A stretch of 64,000 nucleotides of DNA, taken from NCBI GenBank assembly GCA_963798855.1, contig CAWCUU010000002.1, positions 1,302,001 to 1,366,000 on the forward strand. Reading direction: 5' to 3'. This document shows, piece after piece, positions 27,304-37,076 of the stretch. The stretch is from CAWCUU01 sp963798855 (GTDB lineage: Bacteria; Gemmatimonadota; Gemmatimonadetes; Longimicrobiales; RSA9). Position 1 is the stretch's first letter. The number at the start of each line of letters is the position of its first letter. The translations under genes were made by a program, and so were the position numbers. The notes under the pieces are model-generated. The model had not been told where the DNA came from. It saw nothing but the letters and a program-made list of their open reading frames with translations, and searched no databases.

Positions 27304-30138
27304 ATGAGGCTACTCGCCTTTCCCCTACGCCGGCACGCACTCCGCCGTCGACCCCGGTCCGTATTTGCGGGCAGCGCGCTCCTGCTCGCGCTGTCGTCGG
27401 CGATCGCGGCGCCGATACAGGCACAGCAGCCGGCCGCGGCGCGCACCGCGACGGGCACGCTGGCGGGCAGGGTCATCAGCACCGGCGACGGCTCCTCAGT
27501 TGCGGCTGCCCAGATCGCGGTGGACGGAACCACGGCCGGCGGGCTCACCGACATCAATGGGCGTTACCTGATCGCCGGCGTCCCCGCCGGCGTCCACTCG
27601 ATCGTCATCGAGGCGCTCGGCTATGCGACGAAGCACGTAACGGACGTGCGGATCGTCGCCGACTCCACGAGCACCCTCTTCATCACGCTACCGCCGCAGG
27701 CGATCGCGCTCGAGGCGGTCACTGTCACGGCCACGGCCGAGCGCGGCAGCGTCGCGCGGGCTCTCGACGATCAGCGCGTCGCGGTCGGGGTCGTGAACTC
27801 GGTCAGTGCCGACCAGATCTCGAAGAGTCCCGACGGTGACGCCGCGCAGGTCGTCCGCCGTGTCAGCGGTGTCACATTGCAGGACGGCAAGTACGTCTTC
27901 GTGCGCGGACTGGGAGAGCGCTATACGACGACCTCGCTGAACGGCGCGCGCGTTCCGAGCCCCGAGCCCGAGCGCAAGGTCGTCCCGTTCGATCTCTTCC
28001 CGGCGGGGTTGCTGCAGGAAGTCAGCACGTCGAAGACCTTCACGCCGGATCAGCCCGGCGACTTCTCCGGTGCCCATGTCGACATTCGCACCAAGAGCTT
28101 CCTGGGTGAGCGGTTCCGCTCGGTGTCCGTCTCGCTCGGCTACACCACCGCTACCGGACGCAACATCCCGCTCGCGCCGCTCGATGGAGTCGAGCTCTTC
28201 GGCTTCGTCCCTTCGAATCGGCAGATCCCCGCCCCGGTGCTCTCGGCCGGTGACTTCCAGAACCCCATCGGTCCCGACGAGATGAACAGGATCGCCGGCG
28301 CTTTCCGCGACGTCTGGTCGCCGGCCAGCGCGAGCGGATCGCCGCCGCTATCCGCGTCCGTCTCGCTCGGCGGCGAGATCGCGCCGTTCGGCGCCGGCAT
28401 CTCGTACGTCGCGTCGGGCACCTACAGCTACTCTGACGAGGCCCGCCTCGACGAGGTGCGCTCGACTGCATTCCCCGATGCGCAGGGCAAGGCATCCGTC
28501 GAGTCACAGTTCACGGGTACGACCGGACAGAGCAGCGTGCTCTGGGGCGGCATACTGAACCTCAGCACGCTGATCGGGTCCCGCTCGGAGATCGAGCTGA
28601 ACAACGCCTACGATCGGAGTGCAGACTCCGAGGCGCGCGAGGAGCTGGGCTGGACGGAAAACCTCGGTCGCTACCCGCTCACGGTAGACCGTCTCCGCTA
28701 CGTCGCGCGCAGCGTGCGCTCGCACCAGCTTCGCGGTGAGCACCAGCTCCGCTCGGCGGACCGCCTCTCCTGGTCGGCGAGTGGATCCTGGGTGAGCCGC
28801 GAGGAGCCCGACCGCTCCGAGATCGTCTACATCAGCGAGAACGACCCCGCCACCGGACAGCCCCTGACTCCCGCCTGGTTCGGCGGCAGCAACGAGGCGG
28901 CGGTCCGCACGTTCGGCCATCTCTCCGAGCACGCCTACGAAGGCTCGGCCGCGTACAAGCTCGCCTTCGATCCGGCGGGCTCCAACTCGCTGAAGATCGG
29001 CGGTCAGTATCGAACGACCCGCCGCGTCGCGGACAACCACGCCTACAGCATCGCCGCTCCCGGGACGCTCAGCCGCGACGAGCGCGAGGCCGAGCCCGAG
29101 CAGATCTTCGATGGCCGCTACACACAGCCCGGCTACAACATCCTGCACGTCACGCCGCTTGGATCCGGCGGCTCATACACGGCCGACGACCACGTCGCCG
29201 CCGGCTTCGCGATGCTCGATCTCGCCCCGCTGCGCTGGCTGCAGGTGGTGGGCGGCGCCCGCCTCGAGCGCTCGGAGGTCGTGGTCGATGCCGCTCCAAC
29301 CACCGGCGAGACGGTGCGCACGAACCCGACCTACACCGACGTGCTGCCGTCCCTGGCGCTGAACCTCCGTCCGGATGACAGTCACAACCTCCGCCTCTCC
29401 GCTTCGCAGACGCTCGCCCGTCCCGAATATCGCGAGCTCGCCCCGATCCTCTATCGCGAAGTGATCGGCGCCGAGAACGTGTTCGGCAACCCGGCGCTGA
29501 AGCGCACGCTCATCCAGAACGCCGACCTGCGCTTCGAGTGGTATCCGGCGACCGGCGAGGTGCTCTCCTTCGGTGTATTCGCGAAGCACTTCACGGACCC
29601 CATCGAGCGCGTGTACCTCGCCTCCTCGGGCACCGCCATCGTCACCTTCATCAACGCGGCGGGCGCGACGAACTACGGTGTCGAGGCGGAAGCCCGCAAG
29701 CGACTCGGATTCCTCGGCGACGCGCTCGCCCCCTTCAGCATCTTCGCGAACGCGACGGTCATGCGCAGCCGCATCCGCATCGGCAGCGACGTCGCCAGCA
29801 AGACGAACGACCGAAGGCCGATGGTCGGCCAGGCGCCGTACGTCCTCAACGCCGGGCTCACCTGGACGGCGAACTCGGGCACCAGCGCGAGCGTGCTCTA
29901 CAACGTGGTCGGTAAGCGGATCGTCAACGCCGCGGAGGCCCCGCTGCCCGATGTGTACGAGCACGCGCGCAACGTGCTCGACGTGGCGCTCAGCGCGCCG
30001 CTCCTCAATGGCGTGACGGTGAAGTTCGACGGCAAGAACCTGCTCGACCCGCCATACGAGCGCACGCAGGGCGACGTGATCCGGGAGCACTACCGCACCG
30101 GCCGCGCCTTCTCCCTCGGCCTCGCCTGGCAGTTCTGA
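27304..30138 (+). CDS. TonB-dependent outer-membrane receptor
   Basis: A 944-residue outer-membrane protein. A signal peptide ends near residue 41 (IAAPIQAQ). Residues 47-130 form a CarboxypepD-regulatory-like beta sandwich (GTLAGRVISTGDGSSVAAAQI, residues split at the strand turns), as in SusC-like or siderophore receptors. The plug follows with QISKSPDGDAAQVVRRVSGV, FVRGLGERYTTTSLNGARV. The 22-strand barrel occupies the remainder and ends FSLGLAWQF with the terminal Phe needed for outer-membrane insertion. The ligand is unknown. The downstream beta-helix lipoprotein starts 113 bp later and may be its surface partner. Confidence 0.93.
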   Translation: MRLLAFPLRRHALRRRPRSVFAGSALLLALSSAIAAPIQAQQPAAARTATGTLAGRVISTGDGSSVAAAQIAVDGTTAGGLTDINGRYLIAGVPAGVHSIVIEALGYATKHVTDVRIVADSTSTLFITLPPQAIALEAVTVTATAERGSVARALDDQRVAVGVVNSVSADQISKSPDGDAAQVVRRVSGVTLQDGKYVFVRGLGERYTTTSLNGARVPSPEPERKVVPFDLFPAGLLQEVSTSKTFTPDQPGDFSGAHVDIRTKSFLGERFRSVSVSLGYTTATGRNIPLAPLDGVELFGFVPSNRQIPAPVLSAGDFQNPIGPDEMNRIAGAFRDVWSPASASGSPPLSASVSLGGEIAPFGAGISYVASGTYSYSDEARLDEVRSTAFPDAQGKASVESQFTGTTGQSSVLWGGILNLSTLIGSRSEIELNNAYDRSADSEAREELGWTENLGRYPLTVDRLRYVARSVRSHQLRGEHQLRSADRLSWSASGSWVSREEPDRSEIVYISENDPATGQPLTPAWFGGSNEAAVRTFGHLSEHAYEGSAAYKLAFDPAGSNSLKIGGQYRTTRRVADNHAYSIAAPGTLSRDEREAEPEQIFDGRYTQPGYNILHVTPLGSGGSYTADDHVAAGFAMLDLAPLRWLQVVGGARLERSEVVVDAAPTTGETVRTNPTYTDVLPSLALNLRPDDSHNLRLSASQTLARPEYRELAPILYREVIGAENVFGNPALKRTLIQNADLRFEWYPATGEVLSFGVFAKHFTDPIERVYLASSGTAIVTFINAAGATNYGVEAEARKRLGFLGDALAPFSIFANATVMRSRIRIGSDVASKTNDRRPMVGQAPYVLNAGLTWTANSGTSASVLYNVVGKRIVNAAEAPLPDVYEHARNVLDVALSAPLLNGVTVKFDGKNLLDPPYERTQGDVIREHYRTGRAFSLGLAWQF

Positions 30139-30251
30139 GCGTGACGACTTCGAGACCGATCGGGCACCGGTGCGAGACGCGCCAGGGCTACCCTCACGGC
30201 GGGCGCTCACGACCGAGCCGCCGGAACCATCCTCCAGACTCAGGTAGGGAA

Positions 30252-31916
30252 ATGATTCGCAGACACTCGCGAACCGCGATCGCGGCTCTCGCCCTCGGCG
30301 CCCTTGCACTGGGTGCCTGCGGTGACAACGGCACGCAGCCGGAGCCGACGCCACTCGGCATCCCCGCCAACGTGCAGGCGAGCACAACCGGGCCGACATC
30401 CGTGGAGGTGACATGGGGTAGCGTCACCGGCGCCGAGAGCTACGTCGTGCAGCGGGCGCCCGGCTCGGGCGGCACCTTCGAGACGGTCGGCATGCCGGCC
30501 TCGACCAGCTTCGATGAGGACGGCCTGGACGCCGCCAGCGCCTATCGCTACCGCGTGGCGGCGAAGAAGGGGACCGAGACGAGCTCCTACAGCGGCGAGG
30601 TCGCCATAACGACCGGTGACAAGCCGCGGCTCACGATCACGACCGACATCACGGCGGACCGGACGTTTCATGCCGACACCGTGTACGTGCTCGGCAACTT
30701 CATTCACGTCGCCGACGGGGCGACGCTGACCGTGGAGGCCGGCACTCGCATCGAGGGGCAGCCGCAGTCCGCGCTGTTCATCCTGCGTGGCGCGAAGCTG
30801 AACGCGGTCGGGACGGCCGATGCCCCGATCGTACTGACCTCCGCCAGCCCGGTCGGGCAGCGTCAGCCTGGCGACTGGGGCGGGCTGCTGTTCATCGGCA
30901 ACGGCATCATCAACCGTGCGGCCCCGGTGCTCGTCGAGGGGACGGGCACGAACTCGAGCAACTACACGATCGATTACGGCGGCGGCACCGACAACACGGA
31001 CAGCAGCGGCCACCTCGAGTACGTCCGCGTGGAATTCGCCGGCTACGGCCCGGCGCCCGACGCCGAGCTGAACGCTTTCACCTTCGCGGCCGTGGGCGCT
31101 GGGACCGAAATGCACTACCTGCAGGCGGTCGCCGGCCTCGACGATTCCTACGAGTTCTGGGGAGGCGCCGCGGACCTCGATCACATCGTCTCCTACGAAT
31201 CAGGCGACGATCACTTCGACATGGCCGAGGGCTACCAGGGGCATATCCAGTACGCGATCGCGCTCCAGAGCACGATCATTCCGCCGCGCGCCGGGGCCGG
31301 CAACACGTCGAACGACCCGGAGGGCATCGAGAACGACGGCTGCCACGGCTCGAACTGCCTGAACGGCGAGGCCTCGCAGCCGTTCACGATCCCGGTCATC
31401 GCGAACTTCACGCTCGTGGGCACGGGGCCCGGCGTGGTGCCGGCCGGCGGCGGCTTCGGCATGATGCTTCGCCGCGGCACGGGTGGCTTTTACATCAACG
31501 GCGTCGTCGCCCGCTGGCCCAACGCAGCGATCGCGATCCGCGACTCCAGCACGAACGAGCGGATCCAGGCCGGCCTGTTCGGGATCAGCAACCTCGTGCT
31601 GACGGACAACGCCACGACGTTCGAGAGCGGTGATGCGCGCTTCACCGTCGACGAGACGACAAACCACATCGACACCGCCAGCGGCGATGCGGCGAGTCTG
31701 TTCGCGGCGATGCCCACCGCGACCAGCTCGACGACGGCCGGTGACTTCGACTGGACGCCTGCGAGCGGCTCGCTCGCGGAGAGCGGCGGCTTGGAGACGT
31801 TCACCGGTGAGCTGGCGAACCACGCAGGTCCCGTGACCGGCACCGCGTTCCGCGGCGCCGTCGATCCGGCCGGCCCGAAGTGGTGGCAGGGCTGGACGTA
31901 CTACGCGCGCAACTGA
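30252..31916 (+). CDS. Fibronectin-III/beta-helix lipoprotein
   Basis: A 554-residue protein starting at ATG 30252 after AGGTAGGGA. A lipoprotein signal (LALGALALGACGDNG) is followed by an Fn3-like domain at about 35-115 (IPANVQASTTGPTSVEVTWG, then YRYRVAAKKGTETSSYSGEV). The C-terminal 430 residues begin with ADGATLTVEAGTRIEGQ and look like a right-handed beta-helix with a calcium-like DYGGGTDNTDSSG loop. Proteins of this design are often found next to TonB-dependent receptors. It is probably surface-exposed and helps capture the ligand; that is inference from position. Confidence 0.7.
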   Translation: MIRRHSRTAIAALALGALALGACGDNGTQPEPTPLGIPANVQASTTGPTSVEVTWGSVTGAESYVVQRAPGSGGTFETVGMPASTSFDEDGLDAASAYRYRVAAKKGTETSSYSGEVAITTGDKPRLTITTDITADRTFHADTVYVLGNFIHVADGATLTVEAGTRIEGQPQSALFILRGAKLNAVGTADAPIVLTSASPVGQRQPGDWGGLLFIGNGIINRAAPVLVEGTGTNSSNYTIDYGGGTDNTDSSGHLEYVRVEFAGYGPAPDAELNAFTFAAVGAGTEMHYLQAVAGLDDSYEFWGGAADLDHIVSYESGDDHFDMAEGYQGHIQYAIALQSTIIPPRAGAGNTSNDPEGIENDGCHGSNCLNGEASQPFTIPVIANFTLVGTGPGVVPAGGGFGMMLRRGTGGFYINGVVARWPNAAIAIRDSSTNERIQAGLFGISNLVLTDNATTFESGDARFTVDETTNHIDTASGDAASLFAAMPTATSSTTAGDFDWTPASGSLAESGGLETFTGELANHAGPVTGTAFRGAVDPAGPKWWQGWTYYARN

Positions 31917-31938
31917 CCTCTCGATCGTGCGGACGATC

Positions 31939-31965
31939 GCGGCCGGCGCATATCGCGCCGGCCGC
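31939..31965 (+). terminator. Terminator after the beta-helix lipoprotein
   Basis: A perfect 11-bp stem (31939-31949 and 31955-31965) with a 5-base loop, followed by TCTCTCG, lies 22 bp after the stop of the lipoprotein gene. Confidence 0.65.
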
Positions 31966-31994
31966 TCTCTCGTCGATCCCCGGATTGAAGGCAG

Positions 31995-32681
31995 ATGACG
32001 ACATACCCTTTCGCCCGTTCGTCAGCAGCCGCGCTGATGCTCGCCACGCTCGGCGCCACCGCGTGCGGCCGTGCGGCTCCCGAGGCCCGAGCCGAGGCTG
32101 CCGCAGCCGGCCCCGCTTCGAACGGTGCGGCGACGGTGGCGGCCAGGCCGGACGGTCCGGGCGATCCGCTACGGCCCATCCACGTAGTGGACAGCATCTT
32201 TCCACCTGCCGAGCAGCTGCGCCGCTTCCGGGCCGGTCTCCCTCGGCCCGCCGGCCTGGAAGGCGGATCCGCCACCGCGGACGCCCTCGCGCGGCGGTTC
32301 CTCGCGGCCGTCGAGCACTCCGATACCGCCGACCTGCGCGCCATGGCCCTCACGCGCGCAGAGTTTGCGTACCTCTACTATCCCGGTTCGGCGTCCGCAC
32401 GCGCGCCCGGGCGCGAGGACCCGCGGATCGTCTGGTTCCTCATCCAGCAGAACAGCGAGACCGGCATCGAGCGCGCGCTTCGGAAGCTCGGAGGACGGCG
32501 ACTCGAGCTCCGCGCGTGGCGCTGTCCCGAGGCGACCCAATCGAGCGCCCTGCGCGTCACCGAAGGCTGCACCGTCACCTTCACGATCGATGGAGGGGCA
32601 CCGCAGACGCTGCGACTGTTCGGCTCCATCCTCGAGAAGGACGGCCAATACAAGCTGCTGTCCTACGCGAACGACTTCTAG
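31995..32681 (+). CDS. Lipoprotein of unknown family
   Basis: A 228-residue protein with a lipoprotein signal (AALMLATLGATACGRA, Cys near residue 24), an Ala-rich linker, and a globular domain of about 150 residues that begins near ALARRFLAAVEHSDTADLRAM and ends FGSILEKDGQYKLLSYANDF. The layout resembles NTF2-like or DUF4440-like folds, but I do not recognise it with confidence. ATG 31995 is preceded by AAGGCAG. The TAG stop (32679-32681) lies inside the CTAG that borders the MITE-like element immediately downstream. Confidence 0.55.
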   Translation: MTTYPFARSSAAALMLATLGATACGRAAPEARAEAAAAGPASNGAATVAARPDGPGDPLRPIHVVDSIFPPAEQLRRFRAGLPRPAGLEGGSATADALARRFLAAVEHSDTADLRAMALTRAEFAYLYYPGSASARAPGREDPRIVWFLIQQNSETGIERALRKLGGRRLELRAWRCPEATQSSALRVTEGCTVTFTIDGGAPQTLRLFGSILEKDGQYKLLSYANDF

Positions 32682-32858
32682 AAGGCCGTTGAAGAACTGG
32701 AGCGAGCCGCAACCCACAGGGCGCATGGCGGTTGCGCGGGTGATCCTTCGTCTCTCGTCGTCACCGATGCGCACGGCATCGCTTCCTCCTCGTTCCTCGG
32801 CTGACCCGCGCAAGCGCCACGCGCGCGGCCGCACCCCAGTTCTACAACGGCCTTCTAG
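32678..32858. mobile_element. MITE-like palindromic element with CTAG ends
   Basis: Two 23-bp arms (32678-32700 and 32836-32858) are inverted copies with one mismatch, each beginning or ending in CTAG and containing GAAGGCCGTTG. The inverted similarity continues inward in part (GCGCATGGCGGTTGCGCGGGT against GCGCGTGGCGCTTGCGCGGGT on the opposite arm, shown as 20-base windows or less when aligned), so nearly the whole 181 bp can fold. There is no open frame. CTAG duplication and GGCCGTTGAAGAACT-like ends are reminiscent of IS5-group elements, whose target is often YTAR. The left CTAG supplies the stop codon of the upstream lipoprotein gene. Confidence 0.6.
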
Positions 32859-32954
32859 CGATATTCCAGCGGATCCTCGCCATCCCTGGGCCCGGTTCCT
32901 GCCACGCAGCGAGCCGTCCAGGAGGCCGCAGCGGATTTCGCCTCGGAGGATCGG

Positions 32955-33776
32955 ATGCGATGGAGAAGCGGAAGGCGCAGCACGAACGTCGAGGACCGCC
33001 GCGGAATGTCGGCGGGCGTGGTCGGCGGAGGGATCGGGACGGTGATCCTGGTCGTGGTCGCGCTGCTGCTGGGCGTGGACCCGCGCGCGATCCTCGATCA
33101 GAGTGAGCCGGCGCCGGCGGCGAGCGCCCCCGCCGCGCAGGGCTCGGACGAATCGGCGGACTTCGCGTCGGTCGTGCTCGGCTACACGGAGGACGTCTGG
33201 TCGTCGCTCTTCGCCGAACAGGGCATGCAGTACCGTCCGCCGACCCTGGTGCTCTTTTCCGGCGCGGTTCGATCCGCGTGCGGTATGGCGGAGGCCGCCG
33301 TGGGTCCCTTCTACTGCCCGCGCGACGAGAAGCTGTATCTCGATCTCGATTTCCTCGACGAGCTGCAGCGTCGGCTCGGCGCGCCCGGCGACTTCGCCCG
33401 CGCGTACGTCATCGCTCACGAGGTCGGACACCATGTCCAGAACCTGCTGGGCCTGCTGAACGAGGGAGAGGCCGGCGCCGCATCGGGAGCCACCGGCGCC
33501 TCCGTCCGAGACGAGCTCCAGGCGGACTGCCTGGCAGGAGTGTGGGCGTATCAGGCCGAGCGCGGTCGGCACGTCCTCGAGCCGGGGGACCTCGACGAGG
33601 CGCTGAACGCGGCCGCGGCGGTCGGCGACGATCGGCTGCAGCGTCGCTCGCAGGGCTACGTCGTGCCCGAGAGCTTCACGCACGGCACGGCGACGCAGAG
33701 GTCCGGCTGGTTCCGGCGAGGCTTCGAGAGCGGCCGGGTGGATCGCTGCGATACATCCGCCTCGATCCAGCCGTAG
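32955..33776 (+). CDS. Neutral zinc metallopeptidase (YpfJ type)
   Basis: A 273-residue membrane-anchored protein of the PF04228 family. The N-terminus is MRWRSGRRSTNVEDRRG followed by a transmembrane helix (GTVILVVVALLLGVD), as usual in this family. The zinc motif HEVGHH begins at residue 155, with the downstream ELQADCLAGVWA supplying a further ligand. SGAVRSACGMAEAAVGPFYC and PRDEKLYLDLDFLDEL are typical family blocks. The active site is predicted outside the cytoplasm. The substrate is not known. It stands alone, 96 bp after the MITE-like element. Confidence 0.9.
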   Translation: MRWRSGRRSTNVEDRRGMSAGVVGGGIGTVILVVVALLLGVDPRAILDQSEPAPAASAPAAQGSDESADFASVVLGYTEDVWSSLFAEQGMQYRPPTLVLFSGAVRSACGMAEAAVGPFYCPRDEKLYLDLDFLDELQRRLGAPGDFARAYVIAHEVGHHVQNLLGLLNEGEAGAASGATGASVRDELQADCLAGVWAYQAERGRHVLEPGDLDEALNAAAAVGDDRLQRRSQGYVVPESFTHGTATQRSGWFRRGFESGRVDRCDTSASIQP

Positions 33777-33791
33777 GCGCCGCGCCTGGAG

Positions 33792-34241
33792 TCAGTCCAG
33801 CGGTGCCGTGTAGCAGAGCGCGGTTCCCTCCAGCGCGACCACGCCGTCGTCACGCACTACGGTCGTCTTCAGCCTCGTGATCGGCTTGTCCTCCCGGACC
33901 TCGAGGACCTCCACGGCACCGGTGATCGTGTCGCCGGGACGCACTGGCGCCTTGAAGCTCCAGTCCACGTGCAGGAACACGGTGCCGGGCCCGGGGAGAT
34001 CCTCCGCGACGACGGCATTCAGGATGGCGCTCGTGATACCGCCCTGCACGATGATCTCGCCGAAGCGCGATCGCTTCGCGGCCGCTTCATCGTAGTGCAA
34101 CGGATTGCGGTCGCCGCTGATCTCGGTGAAGCGCACGATGTCGTCGACGCCGACGCGTCGTGACCGCTCCGCCCGCTGCCCGACCCGCGGCACGCCGCGT
34201 GGCCAGATGGTGCCCATCCCGCGACTCTGCTGCGCCATCAT
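33792..34241 (-). CDS. MaoC-like (R)-specific enoyl-CoA hydratase
   Basis: A 149-residue hot-dog-fold protein. The hydratase 2 motif is FTEISGDRNPLHYDEAAAKR with the catalytic Asp and His in D-x-NPLH, followed by RFGEIIVQGG. The core hydrates trans-2-enoyl-CoA to (R)-3-hydroxyacyl-CoA, feeding fatty acid oxidation or polyhydroxyalkanoate synthesis. Two adjacent ATGs (34241 and 34238) follow GGGAGG; the second has the better spacing. It sits between convergent and co-directional genes with no evident pathway partner. Confidence 0.85.
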   Translation of the reverse strand: MMAQQSRGMGTIWPRGVPRVGQRAERSRRVGVDDIVRFTEISGDRNPLHYDEAAAKRSRFGEIIVQGGITSAILNAVVAEDLPGPGTVFLHVDWSFKAPVRPGDTITGAVEVLEVREDKPITRLKTTVVRDDGVVALEGTALCYTAPLD

Positions 34242-34355
34242 GCCTCCCGTTCCGTCGTACTCGGCCGCGATGACCGGATCGGCCGCGTTCTCGTTTTCGG
34301 CAGAGGACGATCGTGCGACAACGACAGAGGCGCATCGCTCCCGGCGGGACCTTGC

Positions 34356-37076
34356 TCAGTCTTCCCGCAGCGCGGCATTGGGATCGACCCGCATCGCCTG
34401 CCACGCCGGCCGGAGCGCCGCGAGCAAGGCCACCATGAGCAGCAGGATCGGGACTGCGCCGAGCACGAGCGGGTCCCGGGGCGAGACATGGTAGAGCAGA
34501 TCCTGGATGCGTGGCGCGATGATGACCACCGCGATGAGGCCGAGGGCGACACCCGCCGCCGTGACGCCGAGCGCGTGACGAAGCACGACGGAAATCAGAC
34601 GGCGGCGATCGGCGCCGAGCGCCGCCCGGATGCCGAGCTCCCGGCGTCGCTGCGCCACCGAAAAGGCCAGCACGCCGTAAAGTCCGACTGCGGCTACGAC
34701 GGCTGCCAGAATCCCGAAGAGCGTGAACATGGCGGCGCCGAGCCGCCAGGATCGGGTCTGCGGGTCGAGCAGCTCGGTGAAGGGCCGCGCTCTGATGTAG
34801 CGGACGCTCGGATCGATGGAGAGGAGCTCGCGTGTGACCCGATCGCCGAGAACGGCGTCGTCGCCCCGAGTTCGAACCAGCAGTCCCACAGGAACCTGCT
34901 TCGGAAACGCCCGGCTCGGGAGGTAGTACTGCATCGTCTCCGCCTCTCCGATCTCCTGTCGCATTGAGTTCTCGACGACGCCGACCACCGTCGTACACGA
35001 TGCGTCCACGACGTCCGCTTCGGCGCCGGGTCCGCCGTGCGAGACGAGAAGACACTGGCCGAGGGCGTTTGCACCGGGCCACAGCATTCGCGCCATCGTC
35101 CGGTTGACGAGCGCGATCGGAGGAGCGCCAGACCGATCGTCGGCTGCGCTGATGCCGCGTCCCTTCACCACGCGCAGTCGCAGCACGTCGAAATAGGAGG
35201 GGTCCACGACCTGGATATAGGGGCCTCCCGTCGAGAGCCGCGGCAGCGAATCCAGCCCCGGCACCTTCAACTCGACGGCCCAGCTCATCACCATCGGGAG
35301 GGTCGCGGGCGCCGACGCGGACGAGACCCCCGGCAGCACCCGCACCCGCTCCAGTGCGCGGCGGAAGAAATCCATACGAGCGTCATCGCTCGTCGCCGGC
35401 CGGAACGTCGACGAAAGCAGCATCACTCCCCGAGGCTCGATGCCGAGGTCCGCCGCCCGCACCGCGTGCAGACTGCGGACGAACAGCCCGGCCCCGGCGA
35501 GCAACACCACCGACAGCGCCGCCTGCAGGACCAACAGCGACTCGCGGAGACGCGAACGCCCGCCCGAGCCGCCACGGCCGCCGCTCTTCAGCGCCGCGAG
35601 CACATCGGGCCGGCTCGCCTGAAGCGCAGGCAGCACGCCCGACGACAGACCCGCGAGCGCGGCCGCGAGCGCGATGAACGCGACGACCCGCAGCGTCGCC
35701 AGCGAGTCCGTCCACTGGACATCCGGCAGGAGGACTCCACGGACCAGCCGGCCCCCCGTCGCATTCACCACCAACGCCGCGACACCCCCGGCGAGCCCGA
35801 GCAGAAGGGTCTCCATGAGAACCTGCCGCAGCAAACGCCCGCGCGAGATCCCCAGCGCGAGCCGAACCCCGTTTTCCCGCTGCTCGCGGGTCGCCCTCGC
35901 CAGCAGCAGGTTCGCTATGTTCGCGCACACGACCAGCAGCACGATCAGCGAAACACCCGCCAGCCAGAGGGAGACCTTGGACTCGCTCGATGCCTGCGGA
36001 CCGCGGGCGGCGATCACGCTGCCGGGGATCACCCGGGCCTGCGGATCGTCGCGCCCCTGCTCGGCCTCCTCGCGGCGGCCGTTCCGGTACACCGTCGTCG
36101 CCTCGGCCGCCGCCATCGCGCGCGTGGAGCCGGGGGCCAGGCGCGCCACCACGCCGATCCAGTACCAGCCGCGGCCCTCCCGCCACTCCGTACCCTGAAG
36201 GTCGGCCGCTGCCGGCTCCAGCGGCAGCCACACGTCTACCGCCGATAGATCGGCCCCGGTGAACCCACGCGGTGCGACGCCGATGATCGTGTATGGCCCG
36301 TGTCCGAAATCAACCGTCTGGCCGAGCGCCGACCGCTCCGCTCCGAAGCGCCGCCGCCAGAGGCCGTCGCTGAGCACGGCGACCCGTGCTCCTCCGATCC
36401 GGTCCTCCACAGGCGTGAAGAACCGGCCCAGCTGCGGGTGGACGCCAAGCGCCGCCCAATAGCTTCCGCTCGCGAGCATTCCGCTCAGCCGTTCGGCCGA
36501 TTCCCCTCGACCCACCACGAGTGGCCGGTCGGCGTAGGCAGCAACCGCCGAGAACGACCGCACGCCCGTCAGGTCCCGGTAGTCCGCATACGTGAACGTC
36601 GCGGACGTCATGCGGTGACCGACCCAGGGGATGAGCGCGTCCACGTACAGGCGCGCCACTTCGTCAGGAGCCGCAATCCCCGTCGGCGCACTGAGGAGCA
36701 GCCGGTCCACCACAGCGAAAACCGTAGCGTTCGCGCCGATCCCGAGCGCGAAGGTCAGCACGATCCCCGCCGCCAGACCCGGCGAACGCCGGATCCGACG
36801 CGCCGCCGTGCCCACATCCTCCAGCAGCTCCGCCACCCCCAGACGCCGCCGCCGCCCCGCGTCCGTCCGACGATCGATCGAAACCAGCTCCCGACGATAC
36901 GCCGTCACGTCGCCGAAGCGTCGACGCGCCTCCTCCCCTGCCGCTTGCGGCGCATATCCGCGAGCCCTGAGCTCCGCCTCCGTACGCTCGAGGTGGTACG
37001 TCAGCTCCTCGCCCACCTCCTCCTCCACGTGGCGCCGCCGCCACCCGCGCAGCGCCCGCTCCAGCCACCCGCTCAC
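34356..37076 (-). CDS. ADOP-family ABC transporter permease
   Basis: A 906-residue permease. The GTG start at 37076 overlaps the PadR stop as GTGA, so the pair is translationally coupled; the frame upstream of it is the shadow of the PadR gene. An N-terminal cytosolic helical region (VEEEVGEELTYHLERTEAEL) precedes the first MacB-type periplasmic domain (helix starting RRSPGLAAGIVLTFALGIGANA), an FtsX unit near residues 390-510, a second periplasmic domain and a C-terminal FtsX unit (RRRELGIRAALGADRRRL). This is the duplicated permease layout first noted in Acidobacteria. No ATPase gene is adjacent, as is usual for these orphan permeases. Confidence 0.88.
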   Translation of the reverse strand: MSGWLERALRGWRRRHVEEEVGEELTYHLERTEAELRARGYAPQAAGEEARRRFGDVTAYRRELVSIDRRTDAGRRRRLGVAELLEDVGTAARRIRRSPGLAAGIVLTFALGIGANATVFAVVDRLLLSAPTGIAAPDEVARLYVDALIPWVGHRMTSATFTYADYRDLTGVRSFSAVAAYADRPLVVGRGESAERLSGMLASGSYWAALGVHPQLGRFFTPVEDRIGGARVAVLSDGLWRRRFGAERSALGQTVDFGHGPYTIIGVAPRGFTGADLSAVDVWLPLEPAAADLQGTEWREGRGWYWIGVVARLAPGSTRAMAAAEATTVYRNGRREEAEQGRDDPQARVIPGSVIAARGPQASSESKVSLWLAGVSLIVLLVVCANIANLLLARATREQRENGVRLALGISRGRLLRQVLMETLLLGLAGGVAALVVNATGGRLVRGVLLPDVQWTDSLATLRVVAFIALAAALAGLSSGVLPALQASRPDVLAALKSGGRGGSGGRSRLRESLLVLQAALSVVLLAGAGLFVRSLHAVRAADLGIEPRGVMLLSSTFRPATSDDARMDFFRRALERVRVLPGVSSASAPATLPMVMSWAVELKVPGLDSLPRLSTGGPYIQVVDPSYFDVLRLRVVKGRGISAADDRSGAPPIALVNRTMARMLWPGANALGQCLLVSHGGPGAEADVVDASCTTVVGVVENSMRQEIGEAETMQYYLPSRAFPKQVPVGLLVRTRGDDAVLGDRVTRELLSIDPSVRYIRARPFTELLDPQTRSWRLGAAMFTLFGILAAVVAAVGLYGVLAFSVAQRRRELGIRAALGADRRRLISVVLRHALGVTAAGVALGLIAVVIIAPRIQDLLYHVSPRDPLVLGAVPILLLMVALLAALRPAWQAMRVDPNAALRED

